From positions 25,568,947-25,632,946 of the forward strand of contig NC_044920.1 of assembly GCF_003576645.1 (NCBI RefSeq): a DNA stretch of 64,000 nt, given 5' to 3'. Source of the DNA: Ipomoea triloba. Its lineage: Eukaryota > Streptophyta > Magnoliopsida > Solanales > Convolvulaceae. Position 1 is the stretch's first letter; each line of letters opens with the position of its first letter. Position numbers and translations under genes: made by a program. Positions 25,178 through 36,937 of this stretch are shown here, piece after piece. The notes beneath the pieces were generated by a model. That model searched no databases. It was not told where the DNA came from and saw nothing but the letters and a program-made list of their open reading frames with translations.

Positions 25178-25598
25178 TAATTATGTGTCAAATCAAAGTT
25201 TAATTTAAGATTTTAAAAAAAAAATCCATTTAAGAGGTTGAATGAAGCTTTACAAAAATAATTATGATATTCAATTACATTATTTGCTTAATTTAAGAGG
25301 TTAATTTAACATTTTTTTCTTTACAAAATAAAAGCATATATTGTCTAACAAAAAAAAAATAGTAAGGAGGACAAAATCAACGGTAGAGATATGTCTGCCA
25401 CCAAAATCCGTCCCGTTCCCGACTTCCCGGTTACTACTAGGATTCGTGGTCACTAAAAAATAAAATGATAATAATAACAATAAAAACGAATTTCTCTTTG
25501 GAGCTGTCTTCCTCCTCGGTTTCCAGATTCAGAGTTCCGCCTTCCCGATTCTCTGCAATACGCTCCATCTCTGGTGATCTCATCGGCCTCAGACAAAA

Positions 25599-28495
25599 AT
25601 GACTACCGGACCTGGTCTCTTCTCCGGTATTGGCAAGAAGGCCAAAGGTAAATCTATTTCAGATCCTCCTTTCTTCTAATCCATCTTCGTATCTATACGC
25701 TCGCGTACACTGTGTTTGTGTGTAAATCCTTCGATTCCGAAACATGACGTCGTTTCTCGTGCATAATACGCATAGATCTGCTGACGAAGGACTATATCTC
25801 GGATCAGAAGATATCTGTGTCGACCTACAGTGACTGCGGAGTGGTACGAATTCCTTGACTTCTCTTCATTCAATTTGAATAGACTGCTTTCTGGTGAATG
25901 GTGATTGTTTTGTTTCCTTTGCTGATATAGGTTAATTAGGCACTTAGGCTTTCATTAGAATGTAAGTACTCGTCTTAGCTAGATTTAGCTCTGTACGGCT
26001 CATTTCCAAATTTTAGGCTTGATACATAATTACTACCCTCTGCATCGACTTGTTCGTTGTTATTGGATTTGAATTTATTGTTATGGTGTATTAATCAGTC
26101 TATGCTATGAAAGTATCCCTGTTTACTTAAGCAATGAAGGTGGAGTAAAATAAGTATAATACGTAAGAAACGTTAAATTGCTTGGCTTTGGTTATATTTA
26201 CAGTTTACTACCTCTTGATATTGATTTTCAAATTTGAGTAGAATTCTTTTTAAGCTGTATAAAGTACTCCAGGTTTTCTTAATTTGGAACTCACAAGTCG
26301 TTTTCTGTCTTTGTTACATTATTATATGGTCCAATCTATTTCTCCACATGTTTGTCTGTTCGTCCATTGAACATTAGGACTTGGCATATGGTTGATTCAC
26401 TGGATATTTTGTGTTGGTGATGATATCCATTATCCCAAAGACCCAAACTAATCAGGTAAAGGTCCTTATGGTCTGGAAGGACACTGTATTATATCCTGTT
26501 GGAAACACCACCTTTAGAATCCACATTGCTTCACAGTGACAGGGTGAGGTTATGCAATTGTGATAACCTAGAGTCCAACATCTGTTGGGCTGGCTTTTGG
26601 GGGTTCATTATAAATATTGAGCATTGCTCCTTTGAGTTAGGTTGGCTATGACAACCCTGAGTCTCACATCAGTCAGGCAGCACTGAATGGTTCAATATGA
26701 AAATTGAATCCAAGGTCTTTGTGAAACAACGGCTCCCAGTTTTGGGAGGTATGGTGCAGTAATGCACCAGTCATGAAGTCACATTTTCGTTGCAATCTTT
26801 CTTCTTCTTATTCAGGCTCACTCATATATTCTAGACCTTGCTAGACAACAAGCATGTAATTTTCTAATGCATGCATTGAAACATTAGGTCTATAAAATAG
26901 CAAGTGGATGAATTGGAAAAAAGTTTTTTGTGAACTTTTTAACTAATTAAATCTGGTAAGGATTGTGGTGGAGACTTGGTGATTTGAAAGGTTGAAACCC
27001 ATCAATGCTACAACAAATATGGATGACTTGAAGATAGGAGAGACATTTATAGAACTAAACGACTTGTCTGGCCATAGTTAAGCCTGATATATCTGTACAT
27101 GCTCACATTACATGCCTTTAGTAACTAAACTTAATATGGAACCTTTGTATTTTTTTATTTTTTTTTATTTTTTTTAAAACAAACCCATGCATTACTTAAT
27201 TGGAAATGTCCGACAAGATTACATCAGAAATAGGAGGGGCTGAACCTTCCCACTCTCTACAATCAACAATGAACACAGGCTTCCCTAGCTACATCTGTTA
27301 CTTTGTAATTTTTAAACTGCATAATTGCTTACATTTCATAAATTAATAAAATGACCAGTTAGACACTTTATATTCATGTCTAGTTACTTCGAAGGTTGCC
27401 ATTGATTTTAGGAGGCTAAGCTAATAAGTAAAGAGTCAATATGAAATGGTATTGTTTTTTCATTTGATAACCATTAGATTTTGTCGCTTTTTGTATACTT
27501 CGTAATTCATATTTCTACTGTGTGGTGTAGACCATAACACCAACTGCAGTTAAGAAAGGAGCTCTTTCAACTGGAGATGTAGCAGTGCAATACAAATATA
27601 AGACCACTACGGTTGATGTCAAAGTTGATACAGAATCACATGTGGGGAGCTAAGACCAACTTATTCCTTTCAAAAATATCCTTATTTTCACCCCAAAAAA
27701 TTGCTTACTATTTTTTGTTGCAGATCTTTACAACTCTGACTTTCACCAACATTGTCCCATCATCGAAGACCGTTGCCTCTATGAAATTTCCTGATTATAA
27801 TTCTGGCAAGGTGAAAATCTCATCCGTAAAGGACAGTTTAAGTACTGGCAATTTCTAACAACACACCTTTTCTATTGTGTTGTGTTATGCAGCTGGAGTT
27901 TGAGTACCTTCACCACCATGCAACCTTCACTGCAGCTGTTGCTGCCCCCAATCAGTCACCCATCATTGATCTTTCTCTTACCCTTGGCACTCCAACCTTT
28001 GCTATTGGTGCTGAAGCAGGTTATGAAACTGCTTCTGGTAAATTAACGAAGTATACTGCTGGTATCAGTGTAACAAGACCCGAATCTTGCGCTGCTATAA
28101 TCTTGTGAGTTAATGATAGCTAATGCATCCCCATGTACATATGAGGCCAAGACTCAATTTTCTCATATTTGTTCTTTACTTCTTGCAGGGGAGACAAGGG
28201 GGACACAATAAAGGCATCATATACTCAGCATCTGGATGCATTGAAGAAGACTGCTGCAGTAGGAGAGATTGTTAGGAGGTTCTCCACCAATGAGAACACA
28301 TTTACAGTTGGCGGGTCGTGCGCTATTGATCACCTGACAAATGTGAAGCTGAAGCTCAACAATCACGGCAAATTAGGTGCTCTCTTACAGCACGAGGTGA
28401 TACCAAAATCAGTTTTGTCAATCTCGAGTGAGTTTGATACCAAGGCCTTGGAGAAGACTCCAAGGTTCGGTGTGTCACTTGCTCTCAAGCCTTAA
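25599..28495 (+). CDS. VDAC: Mitochondrial outer membrane porin (VDAC), copy 2
   Basis: Six exons with the same plan as copy 1: 25599-25647, 25776-25843, 27531-27641, 27724-27810, 27893-28104 and 28189-28495 (834 nt, 277 residues). Exons 1-4 and 6 have exactly the lengths seen in copy 1; exon 5 is 3 nt longer, adding one residue in the VAAPNQSPI stretch. It opens with PGLFSGIGKKAKDLL and ends EFDTKALEKTPRFGVSLALKP, a typical VDAC terminus. Substitutions are spread along the protein and the frame is intact, so both copies look functional. Intron 2 is 1.69 kb (0.96 kb in copy 1) and its sequence is not recognisably alike, which argues for an old duplication. It converges on RPL26 copy 2 with 1.9 kb between stop codons. 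Confidence 0.94.
26440..27300. other. Insertion-like sequence in VDAC copy 2 intron 2
   Basis: This part of intron 2 is less AT-rich than its surroundings (for example 26540-26780 and 27180-27300) and accounts for most of the extra length over copy 1. The tract at 27150-27178 is T-rich, as at the tail of a retroposed insert in reverse orientation. I recognise no protein or known element. Confidence 0.35.
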
Positions 28496-30405
28496 TTTTA
28501 TTTTGTTTTTTTGACACCACAGCCTTAATTGATTAAAACATTCTTTCCCCTGTGATAACGTTGAAGCACACAATAAGGTTGCAAATACTTTTCAACAGAT
28601 TTGGGATGACATATAGGGTTTGTTTGATTTAGTGGCCATGGCATGGTCTTTTCCAGTTCTGTTTACTTTTTCCTAATATCCCTGAGAAAACTGTCTAGCA
28701 ACAATCTATTCATTGAGCTGTTCCTGGAGTGATGCAAAGTTTGTTTAATTTCCATAGTTCCTTTGAGCTCTCCTCTTTCTTGATATAAACTCCCCATGCC
28801 ATATTATGTGTTGCTATTCTGATTTTCTTTAAATCAGTAATGTATGACTGGGATTGTAGCATCAATCCACACCCACATGAACACATATTTCAAGTTTGCA
28901 CGCTACTGTACTGGCCGATTCAATTTCCCTGCAACAGTACTGTATTGCATCCAAGTCTTACACGTTACTAATCACTACGAAATAACCCAATGGGGCAATA
29001 GTCCGTAAGATCCCCAGAAGGCCAGAATCACACGCTTTACTAGTTAAGAAAAAATAAATGCATTGGTGTTTAGGGAGTCGATGAATATCTTATTAAAAAA
29101 GACAACTCAAGTACGTTAACCAGTTAGCCATCATGGATTATCTATTTATTACCATTCAACCAAAATATGTATAAATTCACCTTACAAGGTGAAAACATTA
29201 TATTGCCAATTATAGTCACACAAGGCTGGAAGCTTAAAAGTGATATGGAACCAAGCTATGAAACATCGCTACTCCTATGTAAAGTCAATCCAAGTTCTTT
29301 TTCTTTTTTTTTTTCAAAAAAATGGGGAAAAAATGCATTATAGATTGCCCTAAACTAGTAAAAGAATAGAAGAATCCAAATACATTAAAGATATCAACTA
29401 ATAAAACCTTAAAACTTGAAATAATCAACCAAAGTACTCACCACCTTACTGAAAACAGTTAGTAATAATAGTTCAGAATTTGAGTAAATGATGAGAAATG
29501 AAGTCTCTAACAATATTCAACATCAGAGATAGTTGAGATCAGAAGAAATGATTTTTACAGATACTTAAAGAATTTAATGGAGACAATTTACTGCAAAAAA
29601 AAACACATCAAAGGAGACAATTTACAATGAAAGGAGATTGTGCAATGGGAGAAGATCAAAGGGAAAAAATCTAATTGAGAAAAAGAGGCTTTTTCGATAT
29701 GGATGGAAACTAAATTCAGCCAGATAAAGAATGGTTATCTAGAAAGATGCTGACTAAGGTGATGATTCGAAAAAAGAAATCAAATTGTGGCAAGATAAAA
29801 TGTGATGTAAGTATCCCTATCTAACCGAGATTATAATCCTAGATCTGATCTTGCTTTATACAAACTAATGAACCAAAAAACCACTCACAGTTTACTAGCA
29901 ACCAGATATACAAAAAAATCAATTCAACATGTGCCAACAGAAGCTCTGGAACTTGCTCAACTTAGAACTGATATTAGCAAAGGTTCAATAACCTAGTTCC
30001 TTAGAAATATTGTAACACATAAAATGCACAGTAAAATCCAAAGAAATGAAAAACATATCAGCTACAATTCTAGAGCTTTCGAATTGACACATATCACAAT
30101 TCTATTTCAAAGCAAATCAAGACCTTCACAACTAGTACCAGCAACAGAAGATATGCCTAATTGATTTGCAAGCATAAACACAAACACATGACATATGGAG
30201 CACAGAAGATTATCAACACCAAAATAATACGGTTCAAAACTATTGTCACAATTCGATTAAACTTTAAACCAATATAGAAAGCTGCGAACCAGTTTCAAAG
30301 TCTTGCAAAATGCAGGAAGTCTTAGCATCTCAATAAGCAAAAATTTAACAATGTAAGATATAATAGTGATAAAAGTGTACCAAAAACTAACAGACAAGCT
30401 CAAAA
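28496..30405. other. Convergent 3' region between VDAC 2 and RPL26 2
   Basis: A 1.9-kb gene-free spacer holding both 3'UTRs. It is AT-rich with a T tract at 29298-29314. Nothing else is recognisable. Confidence 0.4.
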
Positions 30406-30846
30406 TTAATCAACAGTCTGCATGATGTCCTCAGCGGTGAACTTGGTTCCCTTATCCTTGTCATGGGCGGCGCGGCCCTTAGCCTTGCGATCGATAAGCG
30501 ACTTGCGGTCCTTGTCGAGGCGGAGCTTGGTGATAACAACCTTGGAAGGATGGATGCCGACGTTGACAGTGGATCCGTTAACCTTCTCCCGAGTAATGCG
30601 CTCGATGTGAATCACCCATTTCTTACGGTAAACCTGAACTACCTTTCCTTCACGGCCCTTGTACGTCCCGCGAACAACTTGAACCTCGTCGTCCTTCCTC
30701 ACCGGCATCGACCTCACGTTGTACTTGGAGCGCTGGTCGGCCGACAACGGCGCGCTCATAAGCACCCTGCGGACGCTAGACGGCGCCGTGAAGTGAGCCT
30801 TCCTGCTCTTGCGGCGGGAGGAGGAAACTCTCGGGTTGTACTTCAT
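30406..30846 (-). CDS. RPL26: 60S ribosomal protein L26 (uL24), copy 2
   Basis: Intronless, 146 residues, starting at the ATG at 30846 ([16 protein letters not shown]). A longer frame upstream has no ATG and is not used. The KOW region [20 protein letters not shown] and the following [13 protein letters not shown] are identical to copy 1. Differences include [28 protein letters not shown] and TAED. Selection has clearly kept both copies intact. The promoter has a telobox (TAGGGTTT at 30911-30918) and TGGGCY motifs at 30975, 30996 and 31021. Confidence 0.97.
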   Translation of the reverse strand: MKYNPRVSSSRRKSRKAHFTAPSSVRRVLMSAPLSADQRSKYNVRSMPVRKDDEVQVVRGTYKGREGKVVQVYRKKWVIHIERITREKVNGSTVNVGIHPSKVVITKLRLDKDRKSLIDRKAKGRAAHDKDKGTKFTAEDIMQTVD

Positions 30847-30910
30847 CTTCGCTGGCGTCTCAGTTCTCTCTCTCTCACTCTGCAACCGCGCCCGTTTGAG
30901 AAGACGAAAC

Positions 30911-31026
30911 TAGGGTTTTCCGGTATTTATCTCCGGTTTGAATGAGTCGGCCTGTCAGACAACCCTGGGCGTTTTGGGCTTGTGAGAAATTTAATTGGGC
31001 CGTATCCATAACCTGTAAAATGGGCC
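30911..31026 (-). promoter_or_regulatory. RPL26 copy 2 promoter: telobox and site II motifs
   Basis: The plus strand reads TAGGGTTT at 30911-30918 (AAACCCTA on the gene strand), TGGGCT at 30975-30980, TGGGCC at 30996-31001 and TGGGCC at 31021-31026. These are the usual ribosomal-protein promoter motifs. The regular 13-bp spacing seen in copy 1 is absent. Confidence 0.65.
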
Positions 31027-31039
31027 CATGGAAACCCCT

Positions 31040-32506
31040 TAGGCAAATTATATTGTGCATTTGTGCACCACGAATATTTAGTATATCAAATGTTTATTTT
31101 TAATGTATTGAAAGTTATATTTTGATAATATATACTTAATTATGAACATTTATATATTAAAAATGAACCTCATGTCAATCATCTATCTTGCAAGGTGGAG
31201 CATTGATATGGTAAATTCATTTGGGTATACATATTTGTATGTGATATTGTAAGTTGAGATATAGTCGCTCAGAAAGTCGAGATCAATAGTTGAAGGCTCC
31301 CAAGCTTATGCGTAGTTTATTCTATAAAGAGAATTGGAAAAAGTCATGTGTACAAGTGTTAGGTGTGGTATTTATAGGAGATGTTGGAGGAACACATGCT
31401 AGGGGACCGCCATGTACACCACATAAGTATTCACGTGTAATGAGATGCCTGGTTATCCAATAGTTATTAGGCCCAGATCAAGTGTTACTGTTAGTGCATG
31501 TTTTTAAAGGTTATATATGAGGCTCGCGACCGAGGTCAAGCATTCAGGTCAGTGCTAGGCACAAAAGGGTAAGAACAGAGACTTTTTTAGCCAATGAGGG
31601 AAATAATCCTAATGTCGGGCCAATTGATGCTTGCTCATGTTCGGGACAAGGTGGTGAAGGATCCTTGATGAACGCGTGATCGGTCCCGATTGAGTGCCTC
31701 GTACTTATAAGGCAGCATATCGGGATATATTCTCCATCAACCATAATCCATGATATAACCCCTTACCATCCAACATTGCAAATTATATTGTGATTTAAGA
31801 ATATGGTCTACCATGCATTGATGCACATAATCTTGATTATATACCGTTTCAATTAATATATTTTGTACATTCAGTAAATATGTTATTTAAATATACATAA
31901 TCTATTAATTGATATTACATAATATAATAACGGTATGTACATAATATGAACAAGGATTTACTATACTCATCGACTCAGGTGGCTCATGACCCACGATGTA
32001 ATGATTGGTCCAACGATCCAACGGTTAAAAAAGTGCCAGCTTCCAATTGGCCAATTATTCACAAGGGGGAGGACCACAAGATACTCACCTGTGATTGGCA
32101 CACGTAGCTGACCGACTCATCAGATAAGTAGGCAAAATTAGGGGTCAATTCGTAAAAAGGTGATATTTTGGGGGTGATTTCAAAATTTAAAGTGTCATCT
32201 ACTATTCTACTCCACCGCAAAATTATTAATCATATCCTAGCAGGCAGTAGGAGGTGAAAATTGAAAATGGCGATGAGTGATGAAATGGCGATTAGTATCT
32301 TTATTTGTACGCACATTCACACGTACGTATGACACAACCAACCATAAACAGTGACGAACTTTCGTTAAGGAAAAGCGTCGGATTAAACTAACACAGAGAA
32401 GAGGAGAGTAGTGTCTTCTGACTTCTCTGTGTTGAGAGAAATCTCTCTCTCTCTCTCTCTTCTGTTCGCGCAATTTTTCGCAGATCTCTTCGCCTCTGTT
32501 CCGGCC
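31040..32506. other. Intergenic, RPL26 2 and ARL8 promoters
   Basis: AT-rich spacer between divergent genes. MITE-like remnants with AATTATATTGTG and GGTCTACCATGCA ends lie at about 31045-31215 and 31775-31850. A CT microsatellite at 32441-32460 lies about 50 bp before the ARL8 start, consistent with its 5' leader. No gene is visible. Confidence 0.45.
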
Positions 32507-35161
32507 ATGGGTATTTGGGAAGCTTTTCTCAATTGGCTCCGAAGGTGAAGCCCTCTCTCTCGTTTGCCCCTATGATATATGTGTCTGTATAGCACAAATG
32601 TGTTTGGAAATAAAATTATTCAAATTTTGAACCTTCTATGCAGAATTTTTGGTATATGTCTTGTTCCATGCTGTAGGATCTGTGCTGTGCTGTCCTGTTC
32701 TGTTTCATTTTTTGTTTAAATTAAAATATTTGGTGAAAATTTTGATTTTTTTGAATAGTTGCAAGTGTCTTCAATGGCAAGGCTATTGGGGATGAAAGAA
32801 AACAGAAACTGCAGGCTATGTGTTTGCTTTTATGCCTGTGATAGGTCAAACTATGTTTAAAAGAGGAATCTCTGGCTAGTGTGGAACCTAATGGACTAAT
32901 GGTTATATTGCATTTTTTTTTTTTTTTTTTGAGAACAGATGGTTATATTGCATATTCATTTTCCTATCATCACATGAAATTCCCTCCTTTTTGGCATTTT
33001 ATCCCTTCTGCCAGATCGTTTTTTTATTGAAATAAGAAATTATTAGGATACTTGTTTCTTAATGTCTGGTTTTGATGCTCGGGTGTGCACTTAAGTTATT
33101 TTAACTAGGGAAAATCTCCCCAATTCTATTGAGGCCATTTTATAGATATACACAAACACTAGAAGTTCACTTTTGACAATTTCCATATGCATAAAGGGAA
33201 AAATTAGTTGGATTTTTGAAAGGCAAGGTTAGAACTTCATTCTTAAATTTCTGAGTAATTTAGTCTTGGAGAAAAGCAAGCTCCAGATAATGGATCATTG
33301 GATGGAATGACTGATAGCAGTACTAGTGAGTCAGACATACATTCCATCTCCTGCATAGATATGACTGATCGTTTTTGCCTTGTTGGAGCATAAAATAGCT
33401 AATATGAGTATGATTCTGCATACCTGTTCTTACCAAGAAACAATATATGATTTGTAAAGAATGGTTTGGGCTATCTTCTACTTATCTTTTAGCATTTGGA
33501 GGTTCAATCCTTATGTATCTCTCTGTTTGCCCTAAAACTTCCACATGCCTTTGAGGTGGTCAAAATATCGCTCAACCGAAGATACTAATTGTTTGCTAAT
33601 TGACCAGTCTTTTTTGCTGTGTATTTTTGTTTCTAATTTTTATTCACATTTGTTTTTCCGTTTACAAGTACATGTTTTCTTACTAAACTTTTGTACTTAT
33701 TTAGGTCTTATTATTTCTAGAACTGAATGAGCTTACAAATTTCATGTTGTTTCAGCCTATTTTTCAAACAGGAGATGGAGCTTTCTCTGATAGGCTTGCA
33801 AAATGCTGGAAAAACTTCTCTTGTTAATGTTGTTGCTGTAAGTATATAATTAGAGTATAGAGAGATCACTACATTAGGCTTTTCCCTTGTTTTTCTTCTA
33901 TATCCGACTGTCATATGACTATATGAGTTTTGTTGGATCATCATCCTCACTATCAAAATAAAGAAAAAAAGTTAGCTTTGTTGGATCTGATGCCTTGACA
34001 AATTGTCTCTAACTTGTTTTCATTTGTAGACTGGTGGATATAGTGAAGACATGATACCAACGGTGAGTTTTTTCATATAAGCATTTAACTTCAAGCAATG
34101 CCTCACCCTCACACTTCAAATTGGTCCGTGTTAACTTTTGAAAATGAGACTAGATATTGTTTGATATCAGGTAGGATTTAATAGATATTGTTTGATATCA
34201 GGTAGGATTTAATATGCGGAAGGTGACTAAAGGCAATGTCACTATAAAGTTGTGGGACCTTGGAGGTCAACCAAGATTCCGTAGTATGTGGGAGAGATAT
34301 TGCCGTGCAGTTTCAGCAATAGTGTATGTATCTCTTTTCCAGCTCTTGTTAATTGTATGACTAATTGCTTGCCATCTTAGAAGGGAGTTAAATCACCAAT
34401 AATGTGTTTGTTATTTATTTTAGTAGCCCTGTGCTAATATCTGAGCCACTGTAACAGGATAAGACTTTAAGTCATGTTCATTGATATTATTAGCATCATG
34501 TGTGATATTATTTTTTCCTTGTCTGGCCTGAAGAGTGTGGTCTTATCATACTTTTCCTTGTCTAGCATGAAGGGTTCATGTGATAACTGATAATAATAAT
34601 TTAAGGTATCAATAGGAGGTATTCTTCTCTAATATTGGTTTAACTGTAATTAATGTTCCCCCTTTTTTGGTGCTTTTCTGAATAATTGTGTCAAGATTCT
34701 TATGAAATCTGAGGGAAGCATCAGATCAGATTTAGTGACAGAGCTGCTGATTCTTTTAACCTGATGCTTTTCTGCAGTTACGTTGTTGATGCTGCAGACC
34801 ATGACAACCTCAGCATTTCAAAAAGCGAGCTCCATGACCTTCTGAGCAAACCATCATTGAGTGGAATTCCATTGCTCGTCCTGGGCAACAAAATCGACAA
34901 GTCTGGTGCCCTTTCCAAACAGGCTTTGACTGATCAGATGTGAGGATGCAATCAAATGTTTTGCACACTTTTTTTGCTTTAAAAAAAAACAAAACCTTTA
35001 AATTCAGAGTTCGGTTCATGTTCTAATATTCGTGATTTTGCAGGGGATTGATATCAATAACAGATCGAGAGGTTTGCTGCTTCATGATATCGTGCAAGAA
35101 CTCTACCAACATCGACTCAGTTATTGATTGGCTGGTAAAACACTCCAAGTCAAAGAGCTGA
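32507..35161 (+). CDS. ARL8: ADP-ribosylation factor-like GTPase ARL8
   Basis: Six exons: 32507-32544, 33756-33837, 34030-34062, 34202-34323, 34778-34939 and 35044-35161 (555 nt, 184 residues, the normal ARL8 length). Introns are GT-AG. The protein begins [20 protein letters not shown], the ARL8-type amphipathic N terminus that lacks the myristoylated Gly context of ARFs. The G1 P-loop is GLQNAGKTS, switch I contains the T of MIPTVGFNM, G3 is WDLGGQ, and G4 is NKID. ARL8 GTPases act on late endosomal or vacuolar membranes; in Arabidopsis they are also known host factors for tobamovirus replication. The 3' splice site of exon 4 is duplicated (34151-34212); only the second copy keeps the frame open. 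Confidence 0.94.
34151..34212 (+). repeat. 31-bp tandem duplication spanning an ARL8 splice acceptor
   Basis: The unit TAGATATTGTTTGATATCAG plus GTAGGATTTAA occurs at 34151-34181 and 34182-34212. Each copy contains the CAG acceptor and the first 11 bases of exon 4. Using the first acceptor reads VGFNRYC and reaches a stop at the second copy; using the second gives the conserved VGFNMRKV. Confidence 0.9.
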
Positions 35162-35739
35162 GGATGAATCTCCTTTCCTGTACTTCTAAGTTAACTGATA
35201 TTTGGGGTTTTCTTTCTTTTTTGGTCTTCTGCTTGTGTAGTAAATTATGGAGTACTAAATTATTTCTGTCAATTCAAAAGTGTCAACTGTTTCTGTTCAT
35301 GAGCTTGTTTTTGTTCCCCTGTTCTGGAACCTGAAGCGTTTGGTAAATGGGTTTTGGAGTATAGAATCGGAACCAAATCTGCTATTATTAGTGTATGTTT
35401 TAAAAGTTTGATTGATGCGTTACAACCTAAATCATGGCATGCGGTATAAAAGATAAAAGATTTAAAATTTTGAGTGATGAGGGAGGGTGTGGGGTAAATT
35501 TTGTCTTATGCTTTTAACCGGTAACAGATAACAAAAGATCACAACGAATAAAGTCAACACAAAAAATTTCACTATCCCACAGGGAGTCTAACGTGTTGGA
35601 TGTTCCTGAATTAAAAATGATTTTTCTTTAATTATCAATTAATTTTAAGTACCGTAATTTTTACTAAAAGTTTCACTATTCTTCATATTTAAGCATATCT
35701 AGTATTTTAAACAAAGAATTTTTTTTTTATTTTTCGTTT
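35162..35739. other. 3' region of ARL8
   Basis: Presumed 3'UTR and spacer. No coding signal is visible. Confidence 0.4.
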
Positions 35740-36172
35740 CTGGACTATTATACATTTATTAAATTTGATCTTTAACTATTAATATTTTCAAATTAGGTAC
35801 ATGACTATGTAATTTGTATCACATTTGATCATTGACTATTATTATTATTATTATCAAATTAAGTGCATGACTTTGTATTTTGTATCACATTTGGTAATAT
35901 AACTATTGCCAAAATTTCAACGAATTTTTTTTCCTGGCAATAGTTGGCCGTAAATAATATTAGAGCATATTATTGTTTTCGTTGAAATTCTAACAATAGT
36001 TAGCCAGAAAATTGGACAACAGAACTATAAATTACATAATGATTCACATAATTTGAAAATACTAATAGTCAAGAACCAAATGTAATACAAATTACATAGC
36101 TATGCATCTAATTTGAAAATATTAATAGTCAAGTACCAAATTTGATAGATCATACATGTGCAATAGTCTTAA
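35740..36172. mobile_element. Foldback MITE, related to the 54.2-kb element
   Basis: The left arm (GGACTATTATACATTTATTA, TCAAATTAGGTACATGAC, TGTATCACATTTG) pairs with the right arm (CAAATGTAATACA, GCATCTAATTTGAAAATA, CATACATGTGCAATAGTC). The phrases TCAAATTAGGTGCATGAC and TTGACTATTA are shared with the element at 54230-54781. It is AT-rich, non-coding, and a target duplication was not resolved. Confidence 0.7.
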
Positions 36173-36937
36173 AAAATTTTCTTAAACAAATAATCAAACA
36201 TTGAAAATAGTCATTATAGTCTAACGTTAAAAATGCCATATCCAACGATATTTCTTCAATCAAGTTCAGTACTCAATAAGAAAAACTCCATAAAATGTTA
36301 TTAGGTCACTTTAACATGGCTCGAGAAGTTTGATGTGGGGGGCAAGATCAAAGAGATTAGGGTTTGAAGAAAGCTAAGGATTCACCTACAGCACCAAATA
36401 ATGTGTGCTACTCTTCAAAGATTCACAAATAGAAAGTATGTATTTACATCCATACAGGCAGGCATATATGAATGTCGAAATGGAAGGTATCTACCTCTAT
36501 TTCGTGCAGTTGCTCTGTACTGCTTGCACAAAACTTAGAAAACAAGATAATATATAAGATGCTGCCTTATTGCTTGATGCCAAAAAAAGTTCATCAATAT
36601 CTAAAGCTCAGCTATTTTATTTCACTTAATCACTTTAACCCCTTTGCTATGGGCAAAAATTTCCAGATTTACAATCCCATCAATATATATTCACTTCTTC
36701 GTCTGAAGATGAATGCTGCTGTTGCACATGCAATGTCCATGTACAGGTTGATATCATCTGGCTGCATGAACAAGAATAATTCAGCGAAGAATGAAGATAG
36801 AAATCTCTGGAATTAGGTTTCCTTTGTGTATGTGTAGTGTGTGCGTGTATCTTTTTAAGGCCAGATCTCATGAAAGTATAGCTCAGGAGTTAGAGTGCAC
36901 AACTTTTTAGCATTTCAAGCTACCTTTGAAGACATAA
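36173..36937. other. 3' side of the TRB gene
   Basis: Spacer plus probable TRB 3'UTR. TAGGGTTT occurs at 36359-36366. The frame at 36472-36816 has no recognisable similarity. Confidence 0.4.

Noticed and set aside
30847..30885. N-terminal extension of RPL26 copy 2
   Set aside because: The extension has no ATG; the family start MKYNP is at 30846.
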